From Acidimicrobiaceae bacterium (GTDB lineage Bacteria; Actinomycetota; Acidimicrobiia; Acidimicrobiales; RAAP-2), in contig DAIEHI010000187.1 of assembly GCA_027355725.1 (NCBI GenBank), positions 1 to 52,725 of the forward strand: a DNA stretch of 52,725 nucleotides, read 5' to 3'. The notes under the pieces were generated by a model that saw only the letters and a program-made list of their open reading frames with translations, was not told the origin of the DNA and searched no databases. A program made the translations under genes and the position numbers. Below, piece by piece: positions 21,461 to 29,435 of the stretch. Every line of letters begins with the position of its first letter. Positions within the stretch are counted from its first letter, which is position 1.

Positions 21461-21799
21461 TTAAACGGCTTCGGGACCTCGCTCGTTGGTGCGAATACGC
21501 ACCACGCGCTCGACGTCGGTGACCCAGACCTTGCCATCACCCACGGTGTCGGTGCGCGCGGCATTGACGATCGCGTCGATGACCCCTTCCACCTGTTCGT
21601 CGGTGACAACGATCTCGATACAGATCTTGTCGATGAAGTCGAACTCGTATTCCTTACCTCGGTAGATCTCGATGTGGCCACCGGTGCGTCCGAAACCGCG
21701 CACCTGACTGACGGTCATGCCCGTCACGCCGATATCCTTCACCGCCACCTTGACCTCGTCAAGTTTGAACGGCTTCACGACTGCTGTCACTAGTTTCAT
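21461..21799 (-). CDS. glnB: PII nitrogen-regulatory protein
   Basis: PII is a trimeric sensor of 2-oxoglutarate and ATP/ADP. In amt operons it is usually the GlnK type that plugs the ammonium channel. The protein has 112 residues, starting MKLVTAVVKPFKLDEVK. The T-loop contains RGKEYEFDF with Tyr51, the residue uridylylated or adenylylated in the family. VGDGKVWV is the nucleotide-binding B-loop. AAGGAG precedes the start. It lies 10 bp after amt and is probably co-transcribed with it. Confidence 0.95.
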   Translation of the reverse strand: MKLVTAVVKPFKLDEVKVAVKDIGVTGMTVSQVRGFGRTGGHIEIYRGKEYEFDFIDKICIEIVVTDEQVEGVIDAIVNAARTDTVGDGKVWVTDVERVVRIRTNERGPEAV

Positions 21800-21809
21800 C
21801 GTCTACTCC

Positions 21810-23225
21810 TTAGATGTTGTCGCTGTGCAAGTGGCTAGGGCTCAATACTGGCTCACCGAACGTGGGCTCGGGGAACGCCTCCTCCTCGTGGATGGCGATG
21901 TCGCCAATCGCCAGGACTTCCTCGGTTTCGCGCAGACCACCCAGGACGAACTTCACGATATAGAAGACCACTGCGGTCCCGACTGCGGTGTAGCCAATGA
22001 TCCAGGCCGCCGCGATCGTCTGCTCCCAGAGCTGGTGGAACGAATGGGTGTAGAACCAGCCGCCCACCGAAAATCCACCGGGGCCCTTGTAGTGCGCGCC
22101 AGGGACGCCGTACTCGGTCATCCCGGGGTCCGCCAGGATTCCGACAAGCAGACCACCAATGAGTCCGGCGACGCCGTGGGTGTAGACCACGCCCATGGCG
22201 TCATCCACCTTGGAGAAGGGTCGCACCTTCGAAAGGAAGTTCCACGCGACCCACACGAGCGACGAGGCGATGAGACCAACGAAGATCGCACCGGTCCCGT
22301 TCACCCATCCAGCACTCGGGGTGATCGCGACGAGTCCACAGAGCATGCCGTTGAGGGCGCCGAGGAACGTGGGCTTCTTCTGCTTGGAGAAGAACATGTC
22401 CATGAGCAGCCAGGTGAGCACGCCCACTGCGGTCGCCACGTTGGTGTTGAGCACCGCCGCCGCCGCGTCGGCACCCGCGTAGAAGGGGTCTCCACCGTTG
22501 AACCCGTTCCAGCCGAGCCACAGGATTCCCATTCCAACAGCCACCATCATGAGGTTGCTCGGGAACGCGTTCTCTCGGTCCTGCCAGCGACGCGGTCCCA
22601 GGATGGCGGCGCCCACGAACGCTGCGACCCCGGCGCTCAAGTGGATGACGTAACCACCCGAGTAGTCAACAGCACCCTTTTGGGCGAAGAAGCCGCCGCC
22701 CCAGAGCAGTGCTGCGTTCACGCAGTAGATCATCGTGATCCACAGCGGCACGATCAACAGCCAGGCCTTGAACTTGAGGCGACCAACCAGACCGCCGAGG
22801 AACAGCAGTGGGGTGATAGCGGCGAACACGAACTGGAAGTAGGCCAGTGTCGCCGTTGGGTAGTGAAACGGTATCGCCGAGTTGGCGCCCGACACGGCCT
22901 GACCTTGTTCCGCGCCGGCGGTCGACAACGGCATGAAGTGGCCTATGAAGCCGCTCCAGAACGAGCCGGTCGAGCCGAAGTGTGCGAGGTGACCAAAGGC
23001 CATGTTGTAGCCCCACAGCATCCACACGACGAGGGTAAGCGAGAAGCCCGAGAACACCATCAGCATGGTGTTGACGATCCACTTCTTTCGCACGAGCCCG
23101 CCGTAGAGAACAGCCAGCCCCGGCAAACTCATCAAACCAACGAGCGTGGCAGCGGTCAGCTGCCACGTGTTGTCGGCGGGATTGAGCCAACTGGGGTAGG
23201 GGATGTTGGTCGCTAGAAAAGACAC
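21810..23225 (-). CDS. amt: Ammonium transporter Amt
   Basis: Amt is a trimeric membrane channel that imports ammonium. The 471-residue protein has about 11 hydrophobic helices. Family motifs include LYGGLVRKK, FAAITPLLFLGG, DYSGGYVIHLSAG (the channel His), and DDAMGVVYTHGVAGLIGG with the second channel His. GTG 23225 is chosen because AAAGGAG stands 7 nt before it; the ATG-like GTG two codons earlier is too close. An operator resembling a GlnR box lies at 23298-23335, so transcription probably rises in nitrogen limitation. Confidence 0.95.
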   Translation of the reverse strand: MSFLATNIPYPSWLNPADNTWQLTAATLVGLMSLPGLAVLYGGLVRKKWIVNTMLMVFSGFSLTLVVWMLWGYNMAFGHLAHFGSTGSFWSGFIGHFMPLSTAGAEQGQAVSGANSAIPFHYPTATLAYFQFVFAAITPLLFLGGLVGRLKFKAWLLIVPLWITMIYCVNAALLWGGGFFAQKGAVDYSGGYVIHLSAGVAAFVGAAILGPRRWQDRENAFPSNLMMVAVGMGILWLGWNGFNGGDPFYAGADAAAAVLNTNVATAVGVLTWLLMDMFFSKQKKPTFLGALNGMLCGLVAITPSAGWVNGTGAIFVGLIASSLVWVAWNFLSKVRPFSKVDDAMGVVYTHGVAGLIGGLLVGILADPGMTEYGVPGAHYKGPGGFSVGGWFYTHSFHQLWEQTIAAAWIIGYTAVGTAVVFYIVKFVLGGLRETEEVLAIGDIAIHEEEAFPEPTFGEPVLSPSHLHSDNI

Positions 23226-23297
23226 GTCCACTCCTTTTGATAACTAGGAGAGGGCGACGCTGACCTCAGGTTGTTGGCACCAGTGTGACAACCGAGG

Positions 23298-23335
23298 ATT
23301 TCAGAAGGGTTAGCGAAGTGTTTCGGTGATGTGAA
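23298..23335 (-). promoter_or_regulatory. GlnR-box-like operator upstream of amt-glnB
   Basis: Reading toward amt, four half-sites occur with exact 6-bp spacers: TTCAC (23335-23331), GAAAC (23324-23320), CTAAC (23313-23309), GAAAT (23302-23298). This is the a1-n6-b1-n6-a2-n6-b2 layout of actinobacterial GlnR boxes (GTnAC and GAAAC), with one mismatch in three sites and none in the first b-site. It lies about 73 bp before the amt start, immediately past the end of the upstream gene. Confidence 0.65.
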
Positions 23336-25456
23336 CTACGAAACCTGATCGGCGTCGGGACCAGAGATCACGGGCGCCATCAGGGAACGTTCCATCACCT
23401 GGGAGATGTCGAGCACCGACACCTCGTCACCTTTTCCGTTGGCCTTGACCGCGTCGTCGATCATGATCATGCAAAAGGGGCACGCCGTTGACACGACGTC
23501 GGCGCCCGTCGCGAGCGCCTCGTTCGTGCGCTCCATGTTGACGCGCTTGCCGATGTTCTCTTCCATCCACATGCGCGCGCCCCCCGCCCCGCAGCAAAAG
23601 CCCCGCTCACGGTGGCGCTCCATCTCTATCTGAGTGACGCCAGGAATCGCGTCGAGCACGCTGCGCGGTTCGTCAAAGACACGATTGTGACGACCGAGAT
23701 AACACGGGTCGTGGTACGTCACGGTTCCCTTGTACGAAAGACCCGGCACCAGACGTCCACTCGCAACCAGGTGACTCAATAGTTCGGCGTGATGGATCAT
23801 CTCGAAGTCGCCCCCGAGGTCGGGGTACTCGTTCTTCATCGTGTTAAAGCAGTGCGGACAACTCGCCACGATCTTCTTCGCACCCACTTCGTTGAGGGTC
23901 GCGATGTTGGCCTTGGCCATCTCTTGAAAGAGGTACTCGTTGCCCATGCGTCGTGCCGGGTCGCCCGTGCAGGACTCGCGTGGACCGAGGATCCCAAAAC
24001 TCACCCCAGCGCGGTGCAGCATGCGCGCGGTCGACTCCACTTGCTTTCGCCCACGCTCATCCAATGAGCCCGCGCACCCGACCCAGTACAGGTACTCGAC
24101 GTCGTCAGGAATCGGTCCGTCGAACACTGGCACCTCGAAGTCGAGCGCGCCGAGCCACTCCGTGCGCTTCGAAGACCCGAGGCCCCAGGGGTCCCCCTGA
24201 TTCTCCATGTTGCGAAGCAACAACCCGGCCTCGGAAGGGAACCTCGACTCCATCAGTACTTCGTAGCGGCGCATGTCGATGATCGCATCCACGTGCTCGA
24301 TGTCTACCGGGCACTGCTCGACGCAGCTGCCACACGTCGTGCACGACCACAACACGTCGGGGTCGATGACGGTGGGCACCAAGGTCGCGACGTCGCCACT
24401 CGCGTCACTCGAGAGCAGTCGGTCCGCGGAGGCGAACATGTTCTCGCGAAGGCCCATGATCAAGAGCTTCGGGCTGAGCGGTTTGCCCGTCGTCCACGCG
24501 GGACACACCGACTGACAACGCCCGCATTCAGTGCACGTGGAGAAGTCCAGCATCTGCTTCCAGGTGAAGTCCTCCATCTTGCCGACGCCAAAGACCGTGT
24601 CCTCGGTGACGTTGTCCATGTCCATGTCGGGGGTCTTGTCGAGGCCACCGAGGGCTCGTGGGCGCCGAGAGACTCCGACGTTGATGGGGGCGAGAAAGAT
24701 GTGCAGGTGCTTCGAGTAGGCAACGAACACCAAGAAACCGGCGATCACGCCGATGTTGGCGAGCAGGAACACCGCCTCGAGCACACTGTTGACGCCGTAG
24801 CCGAGCGGGTGTAGCCAACTCGCGACGATCTTGCTCGCGAACGCCCATGACGAAGCCACGCCATGCGGTTGTCCCGCGATAGGTGCGTACCCGGTCCACC
24901 CGGTGAAGGGCTTCATGAAGGGGAAGTGGCCGGTGTTGATCTGTGCGCCGCGATAGACGAGCAGCGTGACGATCACCATCGAGATCATGAACAACGTGAG
25001 CCACGCGGCACCCAGGTGGCTGCCGTAGAAACGACTCGAGCGGTCCTTTCGCGAGGGAGCGTTCTTCACTCGGATGATCGTGAAGACGACGAGTGAGACG
25101 AGCACCGCGGTCGCGAAGAAGTCCTCGACGAATGCCAGCCAGTTACTACGACCGATGACCGGGATATGGAAGTCGCGCTGGAACAACGCCCCGTACGCCT
25201 CGATGATGGTGGTCATGAGGACCGTGAAGCCCCACATCGTAAAGAAGTGCGCGAGCCCCGGCACGGTCCAACGAAGAAGCTTGCGCTGACCCGCGACCTC
25301 GACGACCTCGGCCTCGCTCACTTTGCCGAAACCTTGCCAGCGACGTGGCGCTGGCTTTCCACTGCGGATCAAACGAGAGAGCCAGTAGAAGCGGCGTCCT
25401 GCCACGGAGAACCCGACAATCGTGATGACGAGTCCGATGATGATCCGAGCTACCAC
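23336..25456 (-). CDS. EtfD-like membrane Fe-S oxidoreductase (heterodisulfide-reductase-related)
   Basis: This 706-residue protein probably passes electrons to menaquinone. The first about 270 residues hold roughly six membrane helices of the nitrate-reductase gamma type. Then come two [4Fe-4S] motifs, [12 protein letters not shown] and [14 protein letters not shown]. The C-terminal half has two CCG domains, with [25 protein letters not shown] and [11 protein letters not shown]. This architecture matches actinobacterial EtfD (Rv0338c type), which takes electrons from EtfAB during fatty-acid oxidation. No etfAB genes are in the window. Start is GTG 25456. The EtfD role is inferred from architecture. 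Confidence 0.82.
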   Translation of the reverse strand: MVARIIIGLVITIVGFSVAGRRFYWLSRLIRSGKPAPRRWQGFGKVSEAEVVEVAGQRKLLRWTVPGLAHFFTMWGFTVLMTTIIEAYGALFQRDFHIPVIGRSNWLAFVEDFFATAVLVSLVVFTIIRVKNAPSRKDRSSRFYGSHLGAAWLTLFMISMVIVTLLVYRGAQINTGHFPFMKPFTGWTGYAPIAGQPHGVASSWAFASKIVASWLHPLGYGVNSVLEAVFLLANIGVIAGFLVFVAYSKHLHIFLAPINVGVSRRPRALGGLDKTPDMDMDNVTEDTVFGVGKMEDFTWKQMLDFSTCTECGRCQSVCPAWTTGKPLSPKLLIMGLRENMFASADRLLSSDASGDVATLVPTVIDPDVLWSCTTCGSCVEQCPVDIEHVDAIIDMRRYEVLMESRFPSEAGLLLRNMENQGDPWGLGSSKRTEWLGALDFEVPVFDGPIPDDVEYLYWVGCAGSLDERGRKQVESTARMLHRAGVSFGILGPRESCTGDPARRMGNEYLFQEMAKANIATLNEVGAKKIVASCPHCFNTMKNEYPDLGGDFEMIHHAELLSHLVASGRLVPGLSYKGTVTYHDPCYLGRHNRVFDEPRSVLDAIPGVTQIEMERHRERGFCCGAGGARMWMEENIGKRVNMERTNEALATGADVVSTACPFCMIMIDDAVKANGKGDEVSVLDISQVMERSLMAPVISGPDADQVS

Positions 25457-25481
25457 GTCTGTGCCTCCATCTATCGCTGCA

Positions 25482-26051
25482 TCACTGCTTCTTGAAGTTC
25501 TCCGAGTAGCGGCTGGCGGTCGGTCCGCGCTGACCGCGGTACTTTGAACCGAGTCCTGCGGCGCCGTAGGGGCGGTCCGCGGGCGTCGTCATCTCAAAGA
25601 AACTGATCTGGCCGATCTTCATCCCCGGATAGAGGGTGATCGGCAGGTTCGCCACGTTGGAGAGTTCGAGGGTGAGGTGGCCGTCCCAACCGGCGTCGAC
25701 GAATCCCGCGGTCGAGTGAATCAAGAGCCCGAGGCGGCCCAGCGAACTCTTGCCCTCGAGACGCGCCACCAGGTCATCGGGCAGCGCCACTCGTTCAATC
25801 GTCGATCCGAGCAGGAATTCTCCGGGGTGCAGGATCATGGGGTCGTTCGGGCCCACGTCGATCAACTCAGTGAGGTCTTCTTGGGCTTCTCGCACGTCGA
25901 TGACCCGCTGGGAGTGATTGCGAAACACGCGGAACAACTGGTCGATGTGAAGGTCTACTGACGAGGGCTGGATGCAATCATCGCCCAATGGGTCGATGAT
26001 GATGCGGCCCTGCTCGAGAGCTTCTTTGATTGAACGATCTGAGAGCACCAT
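25482..26051 (-). CDS. dcd: dCTP deaminase
   Basis: The enzyme deaminates dCTP toward dUTP or, in the bifunctional actinobacterial type, directly to dUMP. The 189-residue protein begins [45 protein letters not shown] and [10 protein letters not shown] follow. The [18 protein letters not shown] block holds the catalytic Glu-bearing region and the family signature. It is preceded by a small gap after the ApbE gene and followed 25 bp later by the EtfD-like gene, so it may share a transcript with that gene. Confidence 0.94.
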   Translation of the reverse strand: MVLSDRSIKEALEQGRIIIDPLGDDCIQPSSVDLHIDQLFRVFRNHSQRVIDVREAQEDLTELIDVGPNDPMILHPGEFLLGSTIERVALPDDLVARLEGKSSLGRLGLLIHSTAGFVDAGWDGHLTLELSNVANLPITLYPGMKIGQISFFEMTTPADRPYGAAGLGSKYRGQRGPTASRYSENFKKQ

Positions 26052-26172
26052 AACCTTCGCAACGATACTCCGAAGTAGGGGCGATATCAGTCGATCGAGG
26101 TCAATCGCCGCGCCAGCGCCGATTGTCCACTCCGGGTAGCGCGAGACGCGGCGATGTCACGCTTGAGCAGCC

Positions 26173-26973
26173 TCAGTGGGAGGTCTCGAGATCGATGATG
26201 GGAAAGCGCGACGTCCATTGACGGCTGGCGTCAGCGTTGATCGTGAGGGCCTCGTAGTCGTCGGTGTGCTCGATGAGTTCGAGAATTTCACTGCCCCCAA
26301 CCGCCAAGGCGGTGGCCCACGCATCACAGAGTCCGAGGTCCGGGCCGGTGACACTGGCCGACAGTGCTCGAGTGGTCGCCTCACCCGTGAAGGGATTGAC
26401 GAGATGATCGCCGCGTTCGTAGATACCAGAGGTGGCGACAGCCCCTCGAAGCTCTATCGCGCAGTTGAGTGCTGGGGGTGACAATGGATCGGTGATACCA
26501 ACGCGAAACGGCGTCGTCGCATCCAGCCCCCCAAAGCTCGCAATGTCCCCCGCCGCGTTGATGATCGCACCGGTGATGGGGGCGTCCACCAAGCTCGCGA
26601 GCGATAGTTGCGCAGACCAACCCTTCACGTAGCCAGTCGGATCGACGCCGCCGGCCAACGCCCAGGGGTCGAACCAGCCCTTGGTCTGGGCCTTCGCGAG
26701 TGCGCACATCTCGAGTACTTGGGCTACCTCGGGGGGTGCTTCGCCGAGAGTGATCTCGCCACGGCGCAGTTGACTGAGCGGACTGTTCGACTTCCACGTG
26801 CTGAAGACCTTGTCCGCGTGATGAAGCACCGCGACCGCCTCTTGGAGATACGGGAGGAACTCCTCGGGTGAGATGCCGCTGTTGTTGTACACGTCAAAAG
26901 TGACAACCGTGCCCATGACCTCTTCTCTGTGGTGCAGGCGCGTGGGCGAGGAATCATCGTGTGACGCGCTCAC
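26173..26973 (-). CDS. apbE: ApbE FAD:protein FMN transferase
   Basis: ApbE attaches FMN covalently to a Thr or Ser of partner redox proteins. The 266-residue protein has EEVMGTVVTFD near the N-terminus, FDPWALAGGVDPTGYVKGW for FAD and substrate binding, NAAGDIASFG, and ATSGIYERG-x-HLVNPFTG with the Mg site, then CDAWATAL. No lipobox is seen, so it may be cytoplasmic or need another route out. The GTG start overlaps the stop of the FMN-binding gene by 4 nt. Its likely substrate is that neighbour. Confidence 0.92.
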   Translation of the reverse strand: MSASHDDSSPTRLHHREEVMGTVVTFDVYNNSGISPEEFLPYLQEAVAVLHHADKVFSTWKSNSPLSQLRRGEITLGEAPPEVAQVLEMCALAKAQTKGWFDPWALAGGVDPTGYVKGWSAQLSLASLVDAPITGAIINAAGDIASFGGLDATTPFRVGITDPLSPPALNCAIELRGAVATSGIYERGDHLVNPFTGEATTRALSASVTGPDLGLCDAWATALAVGGSEILELIEHTDDYEALTINADASRQWTSRFPIIDLETSH

Positions 26974-27587
26974 TTGATTCCCACCTTCTTCAAGGCGTCT
27001 TGGAGCGACAATTGGAAACCAGCACTCGTGTAGCTGGCTCCCGAGACGCTTTGAATGTTGGCATTCTGTGCCTGCATCGCCTCTTGTTCGAGGATTGGTA
27101 TCGATGCCTGGTCGATCTGTTGTGATCGGTAGTTCCCGCCGTCACTGAGTGACGCGATTGTGACATTGGTGATCTTCTTGCCCGCCACGGTCACCTTCAC
27201 GGACAAGAGACCGAAGTAGTAGTTGACCGATGGTCCGGTCACGGTCTGGGCCAAGTTTGACGAGGCCGTCGTCGTGGTCGCCGGCGCGGCGGTGGTCGTC
27301 GTCACCGGGGCGGTTGTCGCAGGGGTCGTCGACGATGACGCGGAACCTGCACTGGTCGTTGGACTCGACGTCGAACGTGAGCTCGCCGGGGGCGAGGTTC
27401 GCTTCTTGGGTGGTGACGTCGTTGTCGGAGCCGAGGCGGTCGTCGATGTGGCACTCGAGGTACTCGAACCCGTCGAGGTCGGAGTAGCCACCGATCCCAA
27501 GGTGATCTTGGCGGGCGTCGTATGAAAACTCATGACGCCAAAGAGACCGGCCATGGTTCCAACGACGACTATGGGCGATCTCTTCAT
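26970..27587 (-). CDS. Secreted or membrane-anchored FMN-binding domain protein
   Basis: This 205-residue protein has an N-terminal signal or anchor (MKRSPIVVVGTMAGLFGVMS), then a long Thr/Ser/Pro/Ala-rich linker (about residues 30-120), then an FMN-binding domain. The flavinylation site is VSGASYTS near residue 185, the [S/T]-G-A-[T/S] pattern modified by ApbE; the acceptor here would be Ser rather than Thr. ATG 27587 is chosen because AAGGGA precedes it and the signal begins there. With ApbE after it and a ferric-reductase-like flavoprotein before it, it probably carries electrons outside the membrane. Confidence 0.88.
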   Translation of the reverse strand: MKRSPIVVVGTMAGLFGVMSFHTTPAKITLGSVATPTSTGSSTSSATSTTASAPTTTSPPKKRTSPPASSRSTSSPTTSAGSASSSTTPATTAPVTTTTAAPATTTTASSNLAQTVTGPSVNYYFGLLSVKVTVAGKKITNVTIASLSDGGNYRSQQIDQASIPILEQEAMQAQNANIQSVSGASYTSAGFQLSLQDALKKVGIK

Positions 27588-27633
27588 CTGTGTTCCCTTC
27601 GACTGTGTCGCATGATCATCCAATCCATCGCAT

Positions 27634-29133
27634 CTAGAAGCTGAAGGCTTCGTAGTGAATCTGTTGCTTGCGTAGGCCGAGGCGACGTGCGACGTCGACG
27701 ACGCGCTCGGTGAAACCTTCGGGGCCACATATATAGAGGTCTCCCTGCGCGAGACGTGGCGCGAGTTGCTTCATTGTTCGTGCATCGAGAACGACCTGGT
27801 GGCGAGAGCCAACGAGTTCATGAAAGGTCCCACCACGCGCACGTACCAGTGCTTCGAGCTCGTCGCGGTGCACGATCTCTTCCACACGAGATGCACGTAT
27901 GATCACCGACACGTCAATGTCACCTGGAAGGTCTTCCAACAACGCGCGAAGCGGCGTGATGCCGACCCCGGCTCCGACCATCGTCACCGACGTGTTCGTG
28001 CGTGCGTGTTTAGTGAAGGTGCCGTAGGGACCTTCGATCAGCACTCGGGTACCGACACGCAGATGTCCCACCGCACTCGATTGGTCACCACTCGCCTTCA
28101 CCGTCACGCGCAGGTAGGGCGGACGGGGCAGTGCTGAGAGTGAATAGGGGTGGCTGTGCCACCAGAGTCCCTTGGTGAGAAAGCGCCACTGGAAGAATTG
28201 TCCGCCCGATACCGCGAGGCGCGAGAGTTGGCGGCCCTTGAGCGTGACCGTATAGACACCCGGCGCCTCTTCTTCCACCTTGTGGACGCGCAGCTGCAAT
28301 CGAGCGTTTCGAATCATCGGAAGTATCACTCGACTCGTCAGCACAACGCCTGCGGTCAGTGCTGAGACGCCAATCCAGTAACCACGTGCGAGCGGGTGGC
28401 CGAGGAACATCACCCCGGTCACGATCTGGTGCGCAAAGGCCAGCCCGAGCGCTAGGTACATATAGAGATGCACCACCCACCAGGTCTCGTACTTCATCCG
28501 TCGTCGTGCGATCCTCGCCGAGGAGACGCCGGCAACTATCAAGAGTGCGAAGGAAACAATCGCTGCGAGCAAGTCGGGATAGTTGCGAAGGAACACCCAG
28601 AACTGATGGAACGGTCCGCTCTTGGTCATCTGCGCGTAACCGAGCGTGACCGCGACCACGTGCACGACAATCAACGCGATAGGCCAACCGCCGATGCGAC
28701 GGTGCCACCTCACGAGACGGTCTTGACCGACGGTGCGCTCGAGCCAGGGCAATCGGGCGATCAAGACGATCATCACCAACATGAGGTACGTGCCAGTCAG
28801 CGCGGCGAGCCGTCCAACGGCGTCGAACCAACCACCCGGTGATGACAGTAGAGATGGGCTCTCACTGGAGATTCCGAGCGCAATCGCTATCCCAAGGCCA
28901 ATACCCGCCAAGAGCGCAAGTGCGTCAGCAACCCATGGGATCGGTGCATGGCCCGCTCGATGTCGTTGCGACGCTGGCTGACTCGCCCAAGCGACGGTCG
29001 AATTGCGCTGTAGTTCCCTTGTTGGTGGCACCAGGCGACAGTAACGAGCCAGAGTAAGAGCGAGCCAAGAAGAACATTCAAATAGTGAAAGGTATTGCAG
29101 CATCCGCTCGCCAGAGGGTGCGCTGGACTCCAC
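27634..29133 (-). CDS. Ferric-reductase-like transmembrane flavoprotein (NAD(P)H oxidoreductase)
   Basis: The protein is up to 499 residues; the true start may be internal because the first about 60 residues look unconserved. About six membrane helices (roughly residues 70-275) include haem-ligand candidates in RWHRRIGGW, VVHVVAV, WWVVHLYMYL and AFAHQIV, the ferric-reductase/NOX pattern. The C-terminal half is an FNR-type module with HSHPYSLS for FAD, GAGVGITPLRAL for NAD(P), and YICGPEGF. It would pass electrons from cytoplasmic NAD(P)H across the membrane to the FMN-binding protein encoded 46 bp downstream. Confidence 0.87.
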   Translation of the reverse strand: MESSAPSGERMLQYLSLFECSSWLALTLARYCRLVPPTRELQRNSTVAWASQPASQRHRAGHAPIPWVADALALLAGIGLGIAIALGISSESPSLLSSPGGWFDAVGRLAALTGTYLMLVMIVLIARLPWLERTVGQDRLVRWHRRIGGWPIALIVVHVVAVTLGYAQMTKSGPFHQFWVFLRNYPDLLAAIVSFALLIVAGVSSARIARRRMKYETWWVVHLYMYLALGLAFAHQIVTGVMFLGHPLARGYWIGVSALTAGVVLTSRVILPMIRNARLQLRVHKVEEEAPGVYTVTLKGRQLSRLAVSGGQFFQWRFLTKGLWWHSHPYSLSALPRPPYLRVTVKASGDQSSAVGHLRVGTRVLIEGPYGTFTKHARTNTSVTMVGAGVGITPLRALLEDLPGDIDVSVIIRASRVEEIVHRDELEALVRARGGTFHELVGSRHQVVLDARTMKQLAPRLAQGDLYICGPEGFTERVVDVARRLGLRKQQIHYEAFSF

Positions 29134-29152
29134 GAGGTACGCTGTAACCCAC

Positions 29153-29226
29153 GCGGGCGTAGTTCAGCGGCAGAACATCAGCTTCCCAAGCTGAGAACGC
29201 GAGTTCGATTCTCGTCGCCCGCTCCA
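29153..29226 (+). tRNA. tRNA-Gly (CCC), host site of the integrated element
   Basis: Acceptor strands GCGGGCG (29153-29159) and CGCCCGC (29216-29222) pair perfectly. The anticodon stem TCAGC/GCTGA encloses TTCCCAA with anticodon CCC. The T-loop is TTCGATT. CCA is encoded at 29224-29226. Its 3' part from 29179 onward is duplicated at 41526-41576, so the functional 3' half may have been supplied by the element while tRNA function is kept. Confidence 0.96.
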
Positions 29227-29229
29227 AGG
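29179..29229 (+). repeat. Attachment site, left (attL core, 51 bp)
   Basis: It runs from the anticodon stem through the CCA end of tRNA-Gly plus 3 bp. It is identical over all 51 positions to 41526-41576. Integration at the 3' half of a tRNA is typical of tyrosine integrases. Confidence 0.93.
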
Positions 29230-29268
29230 ATTTCTATCGAAACCCCAATGATTGTAAGGGTTTTGAAG

Positions 29269-29293
29269 TGACCAGTAGTGACCACAGTTGACC
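29269..29293 (+). repeat. Three TGACC repeats at exact 10-bp spacing
   Basis: TGACC occurs at 29269, 29279 and 29289, each with AGT or GTT-like flanks, about 40 bp inside the left core. The one-helical-turn phasing suggests a protein that binds cooperatively to one DNA face, such as an excisionase or integrase. No counterpart is seen at the right end. Confidence 0.5.
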
Positions 29294-29310
29294 GGTACTG
29301 CCCCGTGTTA

Positions 29311-29349
29311 TATGCCCATATATGCCCGTGGTATGCCCGCAGTATGCCT
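29311..29349 (+). repeat. Left arm-type repeats, four TATGCCC/T copies
   Basis: TATGCCC is at 29311, 29321 and 29332, with TATGCCT at 29343, so spacings are 10, 11 and 11 bp. The 17-bp block at 29332-29348 is found again at 41427-41443 near the other end. These are probably integrase arm-type binding sites of attP. Confidence 0.65.
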
Positions 29350-29435
29350 GAAATGCGACGAGGGCGCGACCTTACCTTGACTACCGCACACCTGATTTAG
29401 GAGAAATAGCTAATGGCAGTCAGAGGAAAACTCCC

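Noticed and set aside
21717..23216. Long plus-strand reading frame opposite amt
   Set aside because: Composition is His/Arg/Gln/Glu-rich with no family pattern. It is the antisense shadow of a clear ammonium transporter.
29269..29349. CRISPR-like array from short spaced repeats
   Set aside because: Units are only 5-7 bp with 10-bp periods. There are no spacers and no cas genes; arm sites explain them better.
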